Positions 53,662 to 63,061 of a stretch of DNA of 64,000 nt are shown piece after piece. The notes beneath the pieces were generated by a model. That model was given only the letters and a program-made list of their open reading frames with translations. It did no database searches and was not told the origin of the DNA. Origin of the DNA: Acidimicrobiales bacterium (GTDB lineage: Bacteria > Actinomycetota > Acidimicrobiia > Acidimicrobiales > RAAP-2); NCBI GenBank assembly GCA_017883135.1, contig JADGOE010000001.1, positions 1 through 64,000 on the forward strand, given 5' to 3'. Positions within the stretch are counted from its first letter, which is position 1; the number at the start of each line of letters is the position of its first letter. The position numbers were made by a program, and so were the translations under genes.

Positions 53662-55110
53662 GTGGCAAGATCTGCTGTGACTTCGGAAAGTATCCGCCGG
53701 CGGGGCGGCGAAGACGGGCGCCACCCAGGCCCGGTGGCTGCACCGGTCGCTGGGAGGTCTCCTGCAGTCGAGGTCCCCGACGCGTCCTCCACATGCCCTC
53801 TTGCCCCTCGTTCATCGTGGCGGCGCCCACCGCCGGCGAGCTCCGGCCGCCGGAGACGCCGCACGGTCCACAACTCCGGCATCGTGGCATCGGTCGCAGT
53901 TGTCGCACTGCTGGCCGGGGCCTGTGGCACGGGAGCCACCTCGACTGGGTCATCGTCAGTGGCCACCATCGCTCCGGAGTCCCCGTGGCTCGGGGCCTTT
54001 GCCGCCGCCGCCCTGCCCCCTCCGGTCAACTCGCTGCGATCGCTCGACTGCGTGAACGCCTCCTCGTGCTGGGCGGTCGGTTCCACCGTCGGCGGTGCCG
54101 GAGCGCCGAACGGAGCGGCGGTGATCACCACTACCAACGGGGGGGCTGAGTGGTCGAGCCAGGTGATCCCTGCCACCGCCGGCTATCTCTCCGGCATCGC
54201 CTGCAGCGATGTCCGCCACTGCACGGCGGTCGGTCAGTCCAGCCAGAGCTCCGATGGACAGGGTGCGATCATCGTCACCTCCAATGGCGGGACAACCTGG
54301 AAGGCACAGCCGATCCCCGCCGACATATCGGACGTCACCGCGGTGGCGTGCCTCGCCGACTACCACTGCACAGCGGTCGGCACCGTGCCCGGCGGCGCCG
54401 CAGTCTTGACCTCGCGGGGATCAGGTGCTCCGTGGACGCAGGCAGGCCCCGTGCCCCCAACCGTGTCGGGAGCCACGTCCATCTCCTGTCCCGACGACCA
54501 GCACTGTTGGGTCACCGCTCACACCACCATCGACGTGGGCCACGTGGCCGGTGTGGTCGACGTCACCGTCAACGGCGGCACCACGTGGACGGCACAGGTG
54601 GTCCCGCCGGGCATCGGCTACCTCAACGGTGTCTTCTGTCTCGATGGGCCGAGTGCCGTCCCGTTCACCTCGTCGGCGGCCACCTCGCGGAGCACCGGCG
54701 CTGGAACCTCGACCACCAGTGGGACCGCGGCTCTTGGCGGGGTGACGGGAGTCGACTGCGCCGCGGTCGGGACCACCAACGGCGGCCTGAACGGCGTTCG
54801 CACCGGCCACGGGGTCATCCTGACCACTTCCGACGGCGGGGCCAAATGGACGACTCGACAGGTGAGCAAGCTGTCTGCCGCCCTCATGGGCATCGCCTGC
54901 ACGGCACCTGGCTCGTGCGTGGCCGTGGGCAGCACGGGCGCCGCATGGCCCCAGGGGGGAGTTGCCATTATGACCGGCCCGGTGGCGGAAGCCTGGCGGA
55001 AAGCGGCAGTGGTCGGCTCGCCCCAACCCCTGACGGCAGTGAGCTGCGTGTCGACTTCACGCTGCGTCGTGGTCGGAGAATCGATCAGCGAGCACCTGAC
55101 AGGGGGCTGA
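53662..55110 (+). CDS. Secreted/lipoprotein YCF48/BNR-type beta-propeller protein
   Basis: Lipobox LLAGACG; repeated blades LDCVNASSCWAVGS, IACSDVRHCTAVGQ, VACLADYHCTAVGT, IACTAPGSCVAVGS; start uncertain. Confidence 0.7.
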   Translation: MARSAVTSESIRRRGGEDGRHPGPVAAPVAGRSPAVEVPDASSTCPLAPRSSWRRPPPASSGRRRRRTVHNSGIVASVAVVALLAGACGTGATSTGSSSVATIAPESPWLGAFAAAALPPPVNSLRSLDCVNASSCWAVGSTVGGAGAPNGAAVITTTNGGAEWSSQVIPATAGYLSGIACSDVRHCTAVGQSSQSSDGQGAIIVTSNGGTTWKAQPIPADISDVTAVACLADYHCTAVGTVPGGAAVLTSRGSGAPWTQAGPVPPTVSGATSISCPDDQHCWVTAHTTIDVGHVAGVVDVTVNGGTTWTAQVVPPGIGYLNGVFCLDGPSAVPFTSSAATSRSTGAGTSTTSGTAALGGVTGVDCAAVGTTNGGLNGVRTGHGVILTTSDGGAKWTTRQVSKLSAALMGIACTAPGSCVAVGSTGAAWPQGGVAIMTGPVAEAWRKAAVVGSPQPLTAVSCVSTSRCVVVGESISEHLTGG

Positions 55111-55275
55111 ATCGATGCCCCGGCAGCCATCCGTAGGAAGGGCGTAGCCCGCCGGTAGCCTCCAAGCCAGGGTAAGGACCTCCGATGTCACACAGGTTTC
55201 CTATGATCCACCATGTGTCCAGGCCGATCTCGCACAGGTTCTCCTCCTCGTCGATCCCCCGATGATCGGGCGGCG

Positions 55276-56772
55276 ATGAGCAACGTGGAGCCGATCCGGT
55301 CGCCCCCGCGGCGACGCCCGACAATCACTTCGGCGTTCGGCGTCGGACGTCGGGAGGCCCACGATGCCTCGTCGTTCTATGCGCGCTTCAGCCCACCGCT
55401 GGTCTCCGACGACAGCCGTGTGGCCCCCCCCGCTGCACGCGACGAGATCTGGATCGGCGATGCCCGGGAGATGGACCGCTACGGGAAGGTCGCCGATAAC
55501 TCGGTGGCTCTGGTGATCACATCGCCGCCGTACTTCGCCGGCAAGGAGTACGAGGCCGCACTCGGAGTAGGGCACGTGCCAGCCAACTACGCCGCCTACC
55601 TCAGCATGCTTCACGACGTCTTCGCCCAGTGCTTCGCCAAACTCGAACCAGGCGGGAGAATTGCAGTGAACGTGGCCAACCTGGGCCGCAAGCCGTACCG
55701 ATCACTCTCCCGCGACGTGATCGACCTGCTCGAACGCCTCGGTTTCCTCCTGCGGGGAGAGATCATCTGGCAGAAGAGCCACGCAGCCGGCGGCTCGTGT
55801 GCCTGGGGCACCTATCAACGTCCCGGCAATCCGGTGCTCCGTGACGTATCCGAACGGATCGTCGTCGCCTCCAAAGGCCGATTCGACCGGGCCCTCGCTC
55901 CCGACGAACGCTCGGCCCGGGGTCTGCCCAACGAGGGGACGATGACCATGGACGAGTTCGTCGATGCGACCATCGACCTCTGGGACATCCCCACCGAATC
56001 GGCCACTCGGGTCGGCCACCCGGCGCCCTTCCCTGTGGAGCTGCCCAGGCGCCTGATCGAGCTCTACACCTACCGGGGGGACCTAGTGATGGACCCGTTC
56101 ATGGGGTCGGGTTCGACTGCAGTCGCGTCGATCCGGACCGAACGCCACTACGTCGGGTTCGACACCGACGAGGGCTACGCCGCCTTGGCCGAACGCCGGA
56201 TCGCCGAGGAACGTGCCCTTCCGGCCGGCACGGCAGGGACCACCTCGCGGCGGGTCACCGTCCCACCGGGTCGGTCATCGCCACCGTCAACGGAGGGAAC
56301 TCCGGAGGGGCGTGCCGTCAGCTTGGGCCAGAAGGCACGCGATCTGGCGCACCAGGCCCTGGTGGCAAGTGGGTTCGAGCACATCGAGCGCAACGTTGCC
56401 TACCGTGACCTGGGTATGAGCGTCGACTTCCGAGCCAGGGACGCGGCAGGTGGACTGTGGCTGTTCGAGCTCTCGGGCGCCTTTTCGACCACACGCCCCG
56501 GTCTCCGCCGGGCGGACGTCATGTGGAAGGAGCTAGGCAGGGCAAGCGTCCTCCACGAGGCGAAGAGACGGGATGGGTCCCGCGACGACCTGGGCCCGCT
56601 GATCCTGCTTTCGACAGATGTCCCGGCCGCCAAGAGCGCAGGGGGCAAGGCCCTGCGAGCCGTGGTGGCAGACGATCGCGGCGGTCCCATCTGCGACATC
56701 CTCGAACTGCTCGACCCCGAGTGCATGGAGCGGCTTCGAGCCTACGGGAAGGGTGACCGAACCCACGGATGA
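55276..56772 (+). CDS. Site-specific DNA methyltransferase (TSPPY class) with C-terminal extension
   Basis: VALVITSPPYFAGKEYE motif IV and LVMDPFMGSGSTAVASIRTERHYVGFDTD motif I; ~140-aa extra C-terminal domain. Confidence 0.88.
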   Translation: MSNVEPIRSPPRRRPTITSAFGVGRREAHDASSFYARFSPPLVSDDSRVAPPAARDEIWIGDAREMDRYGKVADNSVALVITSPPYFAGKEYEAALGVGHVPANYAAYLSMLHDVFAQCFAKLEPGGRIAVNVANLGRKPYRSLSRDVIDLLERLGFLLRGEIIWQKSHAAGGSCAWGTYQRPGNPVLRDVSERIVVASKGRFDRALAPDERSARGLPNEGTMTMDEFVDATIDLWDIPTESATRVGHPAPFPVELPRRLIELYTYRGDLVMDPFMGSGSTAVASIRTERHYVGFDTDEGYAALAERRIAEERALPAGTAGTTSRRVTVPPGRSSPPSTEGTPEGRAVSLGQKARDLAHQALVASGFEHIERNVAYRDLGMSVDFRARDAAGGLWLFELSGAFSTTRPGLRRADVMWKELGRASVLHEAKRRDGSRDDLGPLILLSTDVPAAKSAGGKALRAVVADDRGGPICDILELLDPECMERLRAYGKGDRTHG

Positions 56773-56784
56773 CCGAACAGGACG

Positions 56785-57852
56785 GTGGCCGACGACATGC
56801 CCGATGATCGGACCACGATCACAGAGCTCGGCACCGCGCTCGGCACACTCCCCTTCCCCGATCCGCTCGCCGCGCTGGCCCGACGGCCACCGGAGCTGCA
56901 GATAACCGAGCAAGTCTGGGAGCTCCTCGAGTCGATCGCACACTCCGGCCGGTTTGCCATAGAGCTGGCCGGTGCGTTTGCCAATGGACGCTCCTTCCTC
57001 GAGGCGACAGACGGCCTGCGGGGCCGGTCTCCCCTCGCCATCGAGTGGACCGGGGGGCGGCGGGCCCCCGGCGATGAGGTGGCGCCCATCGATCTCCGCA
57101 TCGACCACGTCTATCTGATCAGCTGCAAGTACGAGTCGGACATCCTGGCCAACTCCTCTCCGGCGCGCCTGTTCGACGGCCTGCTGGCCACCACGGGGAC
57201 CTGGGAGCGGAGCGACTGGTACGAGGCGACCGCACCCGAGGAGTTCTCCGTGCTCTACCGGGCGTGCCTGGCGGCCACCGGACTCACCGGGTTTCCCGAT
57301 TCGCCCGCCGCATGCACCCGAGCCCAACTCGGGTCCTTGCGCACCTCCCTGGTCGGACGGTCGTATCCCGACAGACCAAGCCGGTCGGCCTATGCCCAAC
57401 TGTGCCGCGCCGTCAGCCACGCCTCGGCCCAACGGTGGAACATGCAGCTGGGGGCGACGGGCATTGCCCCAGAGACGATGCTGTGGCGACTGCTGCGGAT
57501 CGGCAGTGCCCCCTACTTCGTGCTCGGCAACGACCGTCACACCGGTGCCCCGGCCAGGTTCCGGATTGCCGGGCCGTGGGACTGGCGGGCCCAGTTCGAA
57601 CTGGAGGGGTTCACGGTTGCGGCCGCGACGGCCGGGCAACCCAGGGTCGATTGGATGTGTGCCTACCGGACCCGGAAGGACAACGTGACCCGGACCGTGG
57701 CCGGTCATGTCGAGATCCGATGGAGTCATGGTCGGTTCGCCCAGCCCCCCGAGGCAAAGGTGTATCTGGACACCCCGATGGCTCAGCTGCCCGGCTACCA
57801 CCCACTGCTCTCCGTCGAGGAGCCCCAGTTGACGCTCTGGCCCCTCACCTGA
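56785..57852 (+). CDS. Putative nuclease-like partner of the DNA methyltransferase (hypothetical)
   Basis: GTG start 12 bp after MTase stop; LAIEWTGGRRAPGDEVAPIDLRIDHVYLISCKYESDILANSSPARLFD resembles a PD-(D/E)xK-type core. Confidence 0.5.
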   Translation: MADDMPDDRTTITELGTALGTLPFPDPLAALARRPPELQITEQVWELLESIAHSGRFAIELAGAFANGRSFLEATDGLRGRSPLAIEWTGGRRAPGDEVAPIDLRIDHVYLISCKYESDILANSSPARLFDGLLATTGTWERSDWYEATAPEEFSVLYRACLAATGLTGFPDSPAACTRAQLGSLRTSLVGRSYPDRPSRSAYAQLCRAVSHASAQRWNMQLGATGIAPETMLWRLLRIGSAPYFVLGNDRHTGAPARFRIAGPWDWRAQFELEGFTVAAATAGQPRVDWMCAYRTRKDNVTRTVAGHVEIRWSHGRFAQPPEAKVYLDTPMAQLPGYHPLLSVEEPQLTLWPLT

Positions 57853-57937
57853 TGGCCCACCCGGTCAGAACCCGGGCCAGGAGCTCGCCACCACGCCGAT
57901 CCCGCGGGCGAGGTCGTGCCTGTGTGAGGGTCCCCTC

Positions 57938-58510
57938 GTGAACTGGGACGGCGACAAGTACCAACGGCGCTTCGATTCGCTGGCCGCGTCCGGGGTCGAC
58001 GTCCACGGCGAGGCCGAGTTGATCGAGCGGTTGCATCCGACTTCGGTCCTCGATGCCGGGTGCGGGACCGGGCGGGTGGCCATCGAGCTCGCCCGGCGGG
58101 GCATCGAGGTGGTCGGTGTGGATGTCGACCCGTCGATGATCGCCACCGCTCGCCGGTTGGCACCCGATCTTCGCTGGGTGATCGACGACCTCACCCGATT
58201 TGACCTCGGCCGACAGTTCGACGTCGTGGTGATGGCCGGAAACGTGCCCCTCTTCACGCCCCGAGGAACCCAGGCCGCCCTCTTCGCGACTTGCGCACGG
58301 CACCTTGGTCCAGACGGGAACCTCGTCACCGGGTTCCAACTCAACCGGGGCTATGAGCTGGACAGTTTGGACGCGCACTGCCGCCTGGTCGGCCTCGAGT
58401 GCACGGGGCGATGGTCGACCTGGTCGGGGGCGCCCTTCACCGCCGATGCGAACTATGCGGTGTCCGTCCATCGAGCATCAGCCGTCCATCACGCCACCAC
58501 CACAACCTGA
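57938..58510 (+). CDS. Class I SAM-dependent methyltransferase
   Basis: VLDAGCGTGRVAIELARRGIEVVGVDVDPSMIATAR; GTG start inferred. Confidence 0.87.
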   Translation: MNWDGDKYQRRFDSLAASGVDVHGEAELIERLHPTSVLDAGCGTGRVAIELARRGIEVVGVDVDPSMIATARRLAPDLRWVIDDLTRFDLGRQFDVVVMAGNVPLFTPRGTQAALFATCARHLGPDGNLVTGFQLNRGYELDSLDAHCRLVGLECTGRWSTWSGAPFTADANYAVSVHRASAVHHATTTT

Positions 58511-58612
58511 TCGACAGGCCACTGCGCGCCACCTCGTTCGGGCAGTTCCTCGGACCGAACGGGTGGGCCCGCATCTCTGCGATCATGGTGCGTGCCTGAG
58601 GAGGGAGCCGAC

Positions 58613-59977
58613 ATGCGCAACCCCATGTTCGTCTACGACGAGCAGCTCACCGACCTGATCTTCGACTACTGCAGGTGGCGCCTCGCCCTCCATCCCGTCC
58701 CCCTCGACTTCGGCGGAGCCCAGGCCTCGTCCTTGGATGCCAGCCTCAAGGGGCTCATCAATCCCGATGGGACCGACCCACGTCGCATCATGGAGATCTT
58801 CGACAACGAGCTGGCCACGGCAGTGGTCTCGTGCGACAGTCCTCGCTTCCTCTCGTTCATCCCCGCCGCGCCCACCAAGGCCGCACTGCTGTTCGACATG
58901 ATCGTGGCGTGCTCATCGCTCCAGGGGACTTCGTGGATGGAGGCCGCCGGCGCGGTCGCTGCCGAAAACCAGGCCCTGGCCGTGCTGGCCGATCTGGCCG
59001 GTCTGCCCGCCGGAGCGGGAGGGTGCTTCGTTGCCGGGGGATCCGCTGGCAACCTGTCCGCCCTGATGGTGGCCCGGGATACGGCTTCCCACCGGATGGG
59101 CGACCGAGCGCCCCACCGACCGCTCGTCGCCATCAGCGAGGAGGCCCACTCCTCGGTTGGCAAAGCGCTGCGCGTTCTCGCCGTCGAAGCCCTCCTCGTT
59201 CCCTGTGAGGACCATCGGCTGACTGGAGCCGGTCTTCGGGCGACATTGGAGAGCCACCCGAGGGGTGACGATGCCATCGGCGTGGTGGCAACCGGGGGAA
59301 CCACCAATGCGGGGATCATCGACGATCTGGCCGGCGTGGGCCGGGTGGCCCGGGAGCGGTCACTGTGGTTCCACGTCGACGGGGCCTACGGGTGTGCCGC
59401 GCTCTTCGCCCCCTCGGTCCGCGACCGCTTCGATGGCATCGAGTTGGTCGACTCCTTCGTCGTCGACCCGCACAAGTGGCTGTTCGCTCCCTTCGACTGC
59501 GCAGCCCTCATCTACCGGGAGCCCCACCTGGCCAAGGCCGTTCACACCCAGGACGCGTCGTATCTCGACGTACTCCACAGCGATGCTGCCGAGGAGTGGA
59601 ATCCCAGCGACTACGCCTACCACCTGACTCGGCGCGCCCGCGGGCTCCCGCTCTGGTTCTCGCTTGCCGTCCACGGGACCGATGCCTACCGCGCCGCCGT
59701 GGAGACCGTGCTGGCCGTCACCCGAGAGACAGCCGATCTCATCGAACGCACGCCCTACCTCGAACTCGTGCGCCGACCCGATCTGTCAGTCGTGCTGTTC
59801 CGTCGGACCGGGTGGGACCGGGCGGAGTACGAGCGGTGGTCATCCCAGTTGCTCCACGACCAGATCGGCTTCGTCATGCCCACGACCTGGGAGGACGAAC
59901 CGGTGGCGCGTCTGGCGCTCCTGCACCCCGACACGACCATCGGCATCATCGAGGAGATCATCGCCACCATGGCCTGA
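58613..59977 (+). CDS. PLP-dependent group II amino acid decarboxylase
   Basis: FVAGGSAGNLSALMVARD...FHVDGAYGCAALF...FVVDPHKWLFAPFDCAALIYR (PLP lysine). Confidence 0.9.
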   Translation: MRNPMFVYDEQLTDLIFDYCRWRLALHPVPLDFGGAQASSLDASLKGLINPDGTDPRRIMEIFDNELATAVVSCDSPRFLSFIPAAPTKAALLFDMIVACSSLQGTSWMEAAGAVAAENQALAVLADLAGLPAGAGGCFVAGGSAGNLSALMVARDTASHRMGDRAPHRPLVAISEEAHSSVGKALRVLAVEALLVPCEDHRLTGAGLRATLESHPRGDDAIGVVATGGTTNAGIIDDLAGVGRVARERSLWFHVDGAYGCAALFAPSVRDRFDGIELVDSFVVDPHKWLFAPFDCAALIYREPHLAKAVHTQDASYLDVLHSDAAEEWNPSDYAYHLTRRARGLPLWFSLAVHGTDAYRAAVETVLAVTRETADLIERTPYLELVRRPDLSVVLFRRTGWDRAEYERWSSQLLHDQIGFVMPTTWEDEPVARLALLHPDTTIGIIEEIIATMA

Positions 59978-60182
59978 CCAAAGGTCGGCGGACGACCTGC
60001 CGCCCGGTGATGGCGCACCTGGCATGCCCGCCTGACGAGGGAAGCACCGGTGACGTCACGAACGCATAGGGCGATAGGGTGGGAACCGGTCGCCGGCCGC
60101 GGCAATTTCCGGTCGGAGGGGACATCATCGGGTCCACTCCTCGGGGCGTTCCGGATCACCCTGAGAGATCGAGGAGGACAGC

Positions 60183-60458
60183 GTGACAGAGGGCATCAAG
60201 CTCGACGGGCACCACCGGGTCACAGTGGAGAAGATCTTCCAGCACCCGGTCGGCCACAACATCCAGTGGCACGATGTCTTGTCACTACTGGAGAGCGTGG
60301 CCACCGTCACCGAGGTCAGCGAGGGTCGGTACAGGGTCACCTTGGCGGCGGAGACCGAGACGTTCAGTGCCCCGCGCAGGCACGACATCGACGAGCAGAT
60401 GGTCATCGACCTCCGTCGCATGCTCAAGGGTGCAGGAATCTCGCCGACGACCACTTGA
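60183..60458 (+). CDS. Small hypothetical protein, HicA-like
   Basis: 91 aa LDGHHRVTVEKIFQHPVGHNIQWHDVLSLLESVATVTEVSEGRYRVTLAAETETFSAPRRHDIDEQMVIDLRRMLKGAGI. Confidence 0.6.
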   Translation: MTEGIKLDGHHRVTVEKIFQHPVGHNIQWHDVLSLLESVATVTEVSEGRYRVTLAAETETFSAPRRHDIDEQMVIDLRRMLKGAGISPTTT

Positions 60459-60470
60459 GCGCCACCCGGT

Positions 60471-60501
60471 AACTGGCGGGAACCGACGGTACCCGCCAGT
60501 T
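60471..60501. terminator. Strong stem-loop between convergent genes
   Basis: AACTGGCGGG-(aaccgacggta)-CCCGCCAGTT. Confidence 0.65.
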
Positions 60502-61277
60502 CACTGCTGCGATGAGCCCCGTTCGATGATCCGTTCCTTGCTGACCTCGAACGAGGCGGCGTCGAACTGCTCCTTCATCCAGCGTCGAGACCACCGCGCC
60601 TCTTCGAGGTAGGCCTGGTCGTCGGCGCGATGACCGAGCGAGTCATACATCATGCGCAGTTCGCGTATGGCCGCCGGCTCCGCCTCGCTTACCGCCAATG
60701 CCAGTTCTGTCGCTCGCTCCAGCAGCAGTTCATGAGGCACGACCTCGTTGACCAGCCCCCACTCGCAGGCAGTGCCGGCGTCGACGAAGTTGCCGGTCAG
60801 CGACATCTGTCTGGCTCGATTGACTCCGACGAGCTGCGGAAGCCTGATGGTCATGCCGCCGCCCGGCATCACGCCCACACGGGCGTGGGTATCGGCGAAG
60901 GTGGCTCGAACCGAGGCGATCAAGAAGTCACAGCCGAGCGCGAGCTCGAGTCCCCCCGTCACCGCCGCACCATTGACGGCCCCGATAATCGGTGACGTCG
61001 AACCGGGAAGCAGGCCGCGCCGAGTCGTCGAGCGTCCGGGCCGGGCATTGGTGATCTCGTCGTAGGACCGGGCGAGATCGTTGAGATCGAGTCCGGCGCA
61101 AAAGGCGGGATCACGCCCGGTGAGGATCACGACCCGAATGTCGGGATCGGAGTCACAACCGGCAAACGCATCGCCCAGTTCAGCGATCATGGCTCCGGTC
61201 AGAGCGTTCCGGGCCTCTGGACGGTCGAGGGTGATGATCGCCATCGGACCGTTCTGCTCTGTCGTGATCACGACCAC
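60501..61277 (-). CDS. Enoyl-CoA hydratase/isomerase family protein
   Basis: MAIITLDRPEARNALTGAMIAELGDAF...VNGAAVTGGLELALGCDFLIAS. Confidence 0.92.
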   Translation of the reverse strand: MVVITTEQNGPMAIITLDRPEARNALTGAMIAELGDAFAGCDSDPDIRVVILTGRDPAFCAGLDLNDLARSYDEITNARPGRSTTRRGLLPGSTSPIIGAVNGAAVTGGLELALGCDFLIASVRATFADTHARVGVMPGGGMTIRLPQLVGVNRARQMSLTGNFVDAGTACEWGLVNEVVPHELLLERATELALAVSEAEPAAIRELRMMYDSLGHRADDQAYLEEARWSRRWMKEQFDAASFEVSKERIIERGSSQQ

Positions 61278-61429
61278 GTCTATAGCACCGGGCGCACCGT
61301 GTTGCGCCCGGGTCCTCGAACGGATTGCTGGTGGACCCGTCGAGTACGGACCGCCAGGCTCGATCCCGGCCAGTCCTGGTACGGGTCCGCAACGGTCATA
61401 ATACGTCAGTGCGTGACAAACGCTGGTGG

Positions 61430-61458
61430 TTGACACATTATGGCAACTCCACTAAATA
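61430..61458 (+). promoter_or_regulatory. Consensus-like sigma70 promoter
   Basis: TTGACA-17 nt-TAAATA upstream of the secreted-protein gene at 61534, in a local AT-rich island. Confidence 0.5.
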
Positions 61459-61533
61459 ATTTGGCCACGGAGCGGTGCCGGGCGAGCAGTCGAACCCGGA
61501 GCCGCGTGCACAAAAGCAGCGAACGGGGGATCC

Positions 61534-62880
61534 ATGGCCAGGTGGGCAAAGAGCTCAGCGTTGGTAGCGGTGACGGCCGTTGCCGCCCTTGTCGGAACCG
61601 TGGCGGGTCTGAGGCCGGCGGAAGCCAGCGCTCCCTCCCCACTGGTGCAGTCCTCGAACCAGGCATCGTCGGTTCCGCCGTCGAACTGCTTCTGGCGTGG
61701 TCCGGCCCACAGCCAAGGGAAGTACAACGCTGCGTTCCCCGACACGGCTGCGGTCTACTGGACTGCGATGTTCTCGCTTCCCGCTGGCTCACGACTCACC
61801 CTGGCAGGCAGTTATCCCCATGCCCGCTACACGTCGTTCAACACGTACGACGCCAGTGGGGTTGCAAGCGACAGCATCAACGACGTCGGGATCACCCCTG
61901 CGGCGGGTTCGACGAACCCATTTCAGCCCGGGGCATCCCGCACGGATCCGCAGCGCAGCTACAGCATGTCCGTGCTCGACCAGTCGCCGCCTGTCACCCG
62001 GGCAGCCAACACCCTCTACGCGGGCATCAGCGGTCAGACCACCGAAGTCCTCATCTACCGAGTCTACGTCCCCGACCAGGGCTCGGACCTGACCGGTGGG
62101 GTCGGGCTTCCGCAGGTGTCGGTCACATCAGCGGACAACAGCGTGCTTGCCGGAGGGAAGATGTGCACGGCGATCAGTGCCAGCAAGAGTCTTCCGCCCT
62201 CGCAATCGTTCCCACTCTCCGTCTACCAGGCGCCGCGCAAGCAACCCGGCCAGCCGCCGACGTTTCCGGCCCAGAACCCGCCGACGTTCTGGCGGAGCTT
62301 CAACCTGGGCGCCCTGGTGGGGTGCATCTACCACGCGTCCTGTGGTGGCGCGCCGGCCCTGGCACCAGGGCAGTACTCGAACCTGGGCAACGCGTACGCC
62401 GTCGCAATGGTCAACCGCGGGTTCGGTTCCGTGCTGGTCCTGCACGGCAAGATGCCCGTCACCCCCCCGACCTACCTGCAGAATCAGGTGGCGGCTTCGA
62501 GAACCCAGGTGCGCTACTGGTCTCTGTGCCAGAACGAGTCACTCGCCACCACAAAGGTGTCGGGATGCCTCTACGACGAGCAGGTACCCGCGGATGCCAA
62601 TGGGTACTACACCATCGTCACCAGCTTCTCGAAGGATCGACCGAGCAACGCGACTGCGGCCTGCGGCGTGAGTTGGATCCCGTGGCCCAAGAAGGGAGAC
62701 GGGACGGGCCACCTCGATGACGGCATGCTGATCCTGCGCAACATGTTGTCCTCCCCGAACTTCACCTCCGCCATTCACGACGTCACCCATCCCGGAACGG
62801 AATCCGCTGTCATGGGTGACTATCTGCCGACCGGCCAGTACACGACCAAGGCTGCGTTCCAGGGACTCGGTTGCCTCTAG
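61534..62880 (+). CDS. Secreted protein of unknown function
   Basis: Signal peptide MARWAKSSALVAVTAVAALVGTVAGLRPAEASA; 448 aa with multiple cysteines. Confidence 0.7.
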   Translation: MARWAKSSALVAVTAVAALVGTVAGLRPAEASAPSPLVQSSNQASSVPPSNCFWRGPAHSQGKYNAAFPDTAAVYWTAMFSLPAGSRLTLAGSYPHARYTSFNTYDASGVASDSINDVGITPAAGSTNPFQPGASRTDPQRSYSMSVLDQSPPVTRAANTLYAGISGQTTEVLIYRVYVPDQGSDLTGGVGLPQVSVTSADNSVLAGGKMCTAISASKSLPPSQSFPLSVYQAPRKQPGQPPTFPAQNPPTFWRSFNLGALVGCIYHASCGGAPALAPGQYSNLGNAYAVAMVNRGFGSVLVLHGKMPVTPPTYLQNQVAASRTQVRYWSLCQNESLATTKVSGCLYDEQVPADANGYYTIVTSFSKDRPSNATAACGVSWIPWPKKGDGTGHLDDGMLILRNMLSSPNFTSAIHDVTHPGTESAVMGDYLPTGQYTTKAAFQGLGCL

Positions 62881-63061
62881 AACCTCGGCCGCGTAGCTGA
62901 CACATCCGGTCGGCAACTCGGGTTGTCCTTGGCGACAACCCTGCCTGCTCCCGGGCTCCGGACCTACCGGAGAGAGCCCGCGAGCACTGGTGCCGCGAAG
63001 CCGACCGGCATGTCGACGAGCGCAGCCGGCAGCGCGATCGGAACGCTTATGCTGCTCTCTG

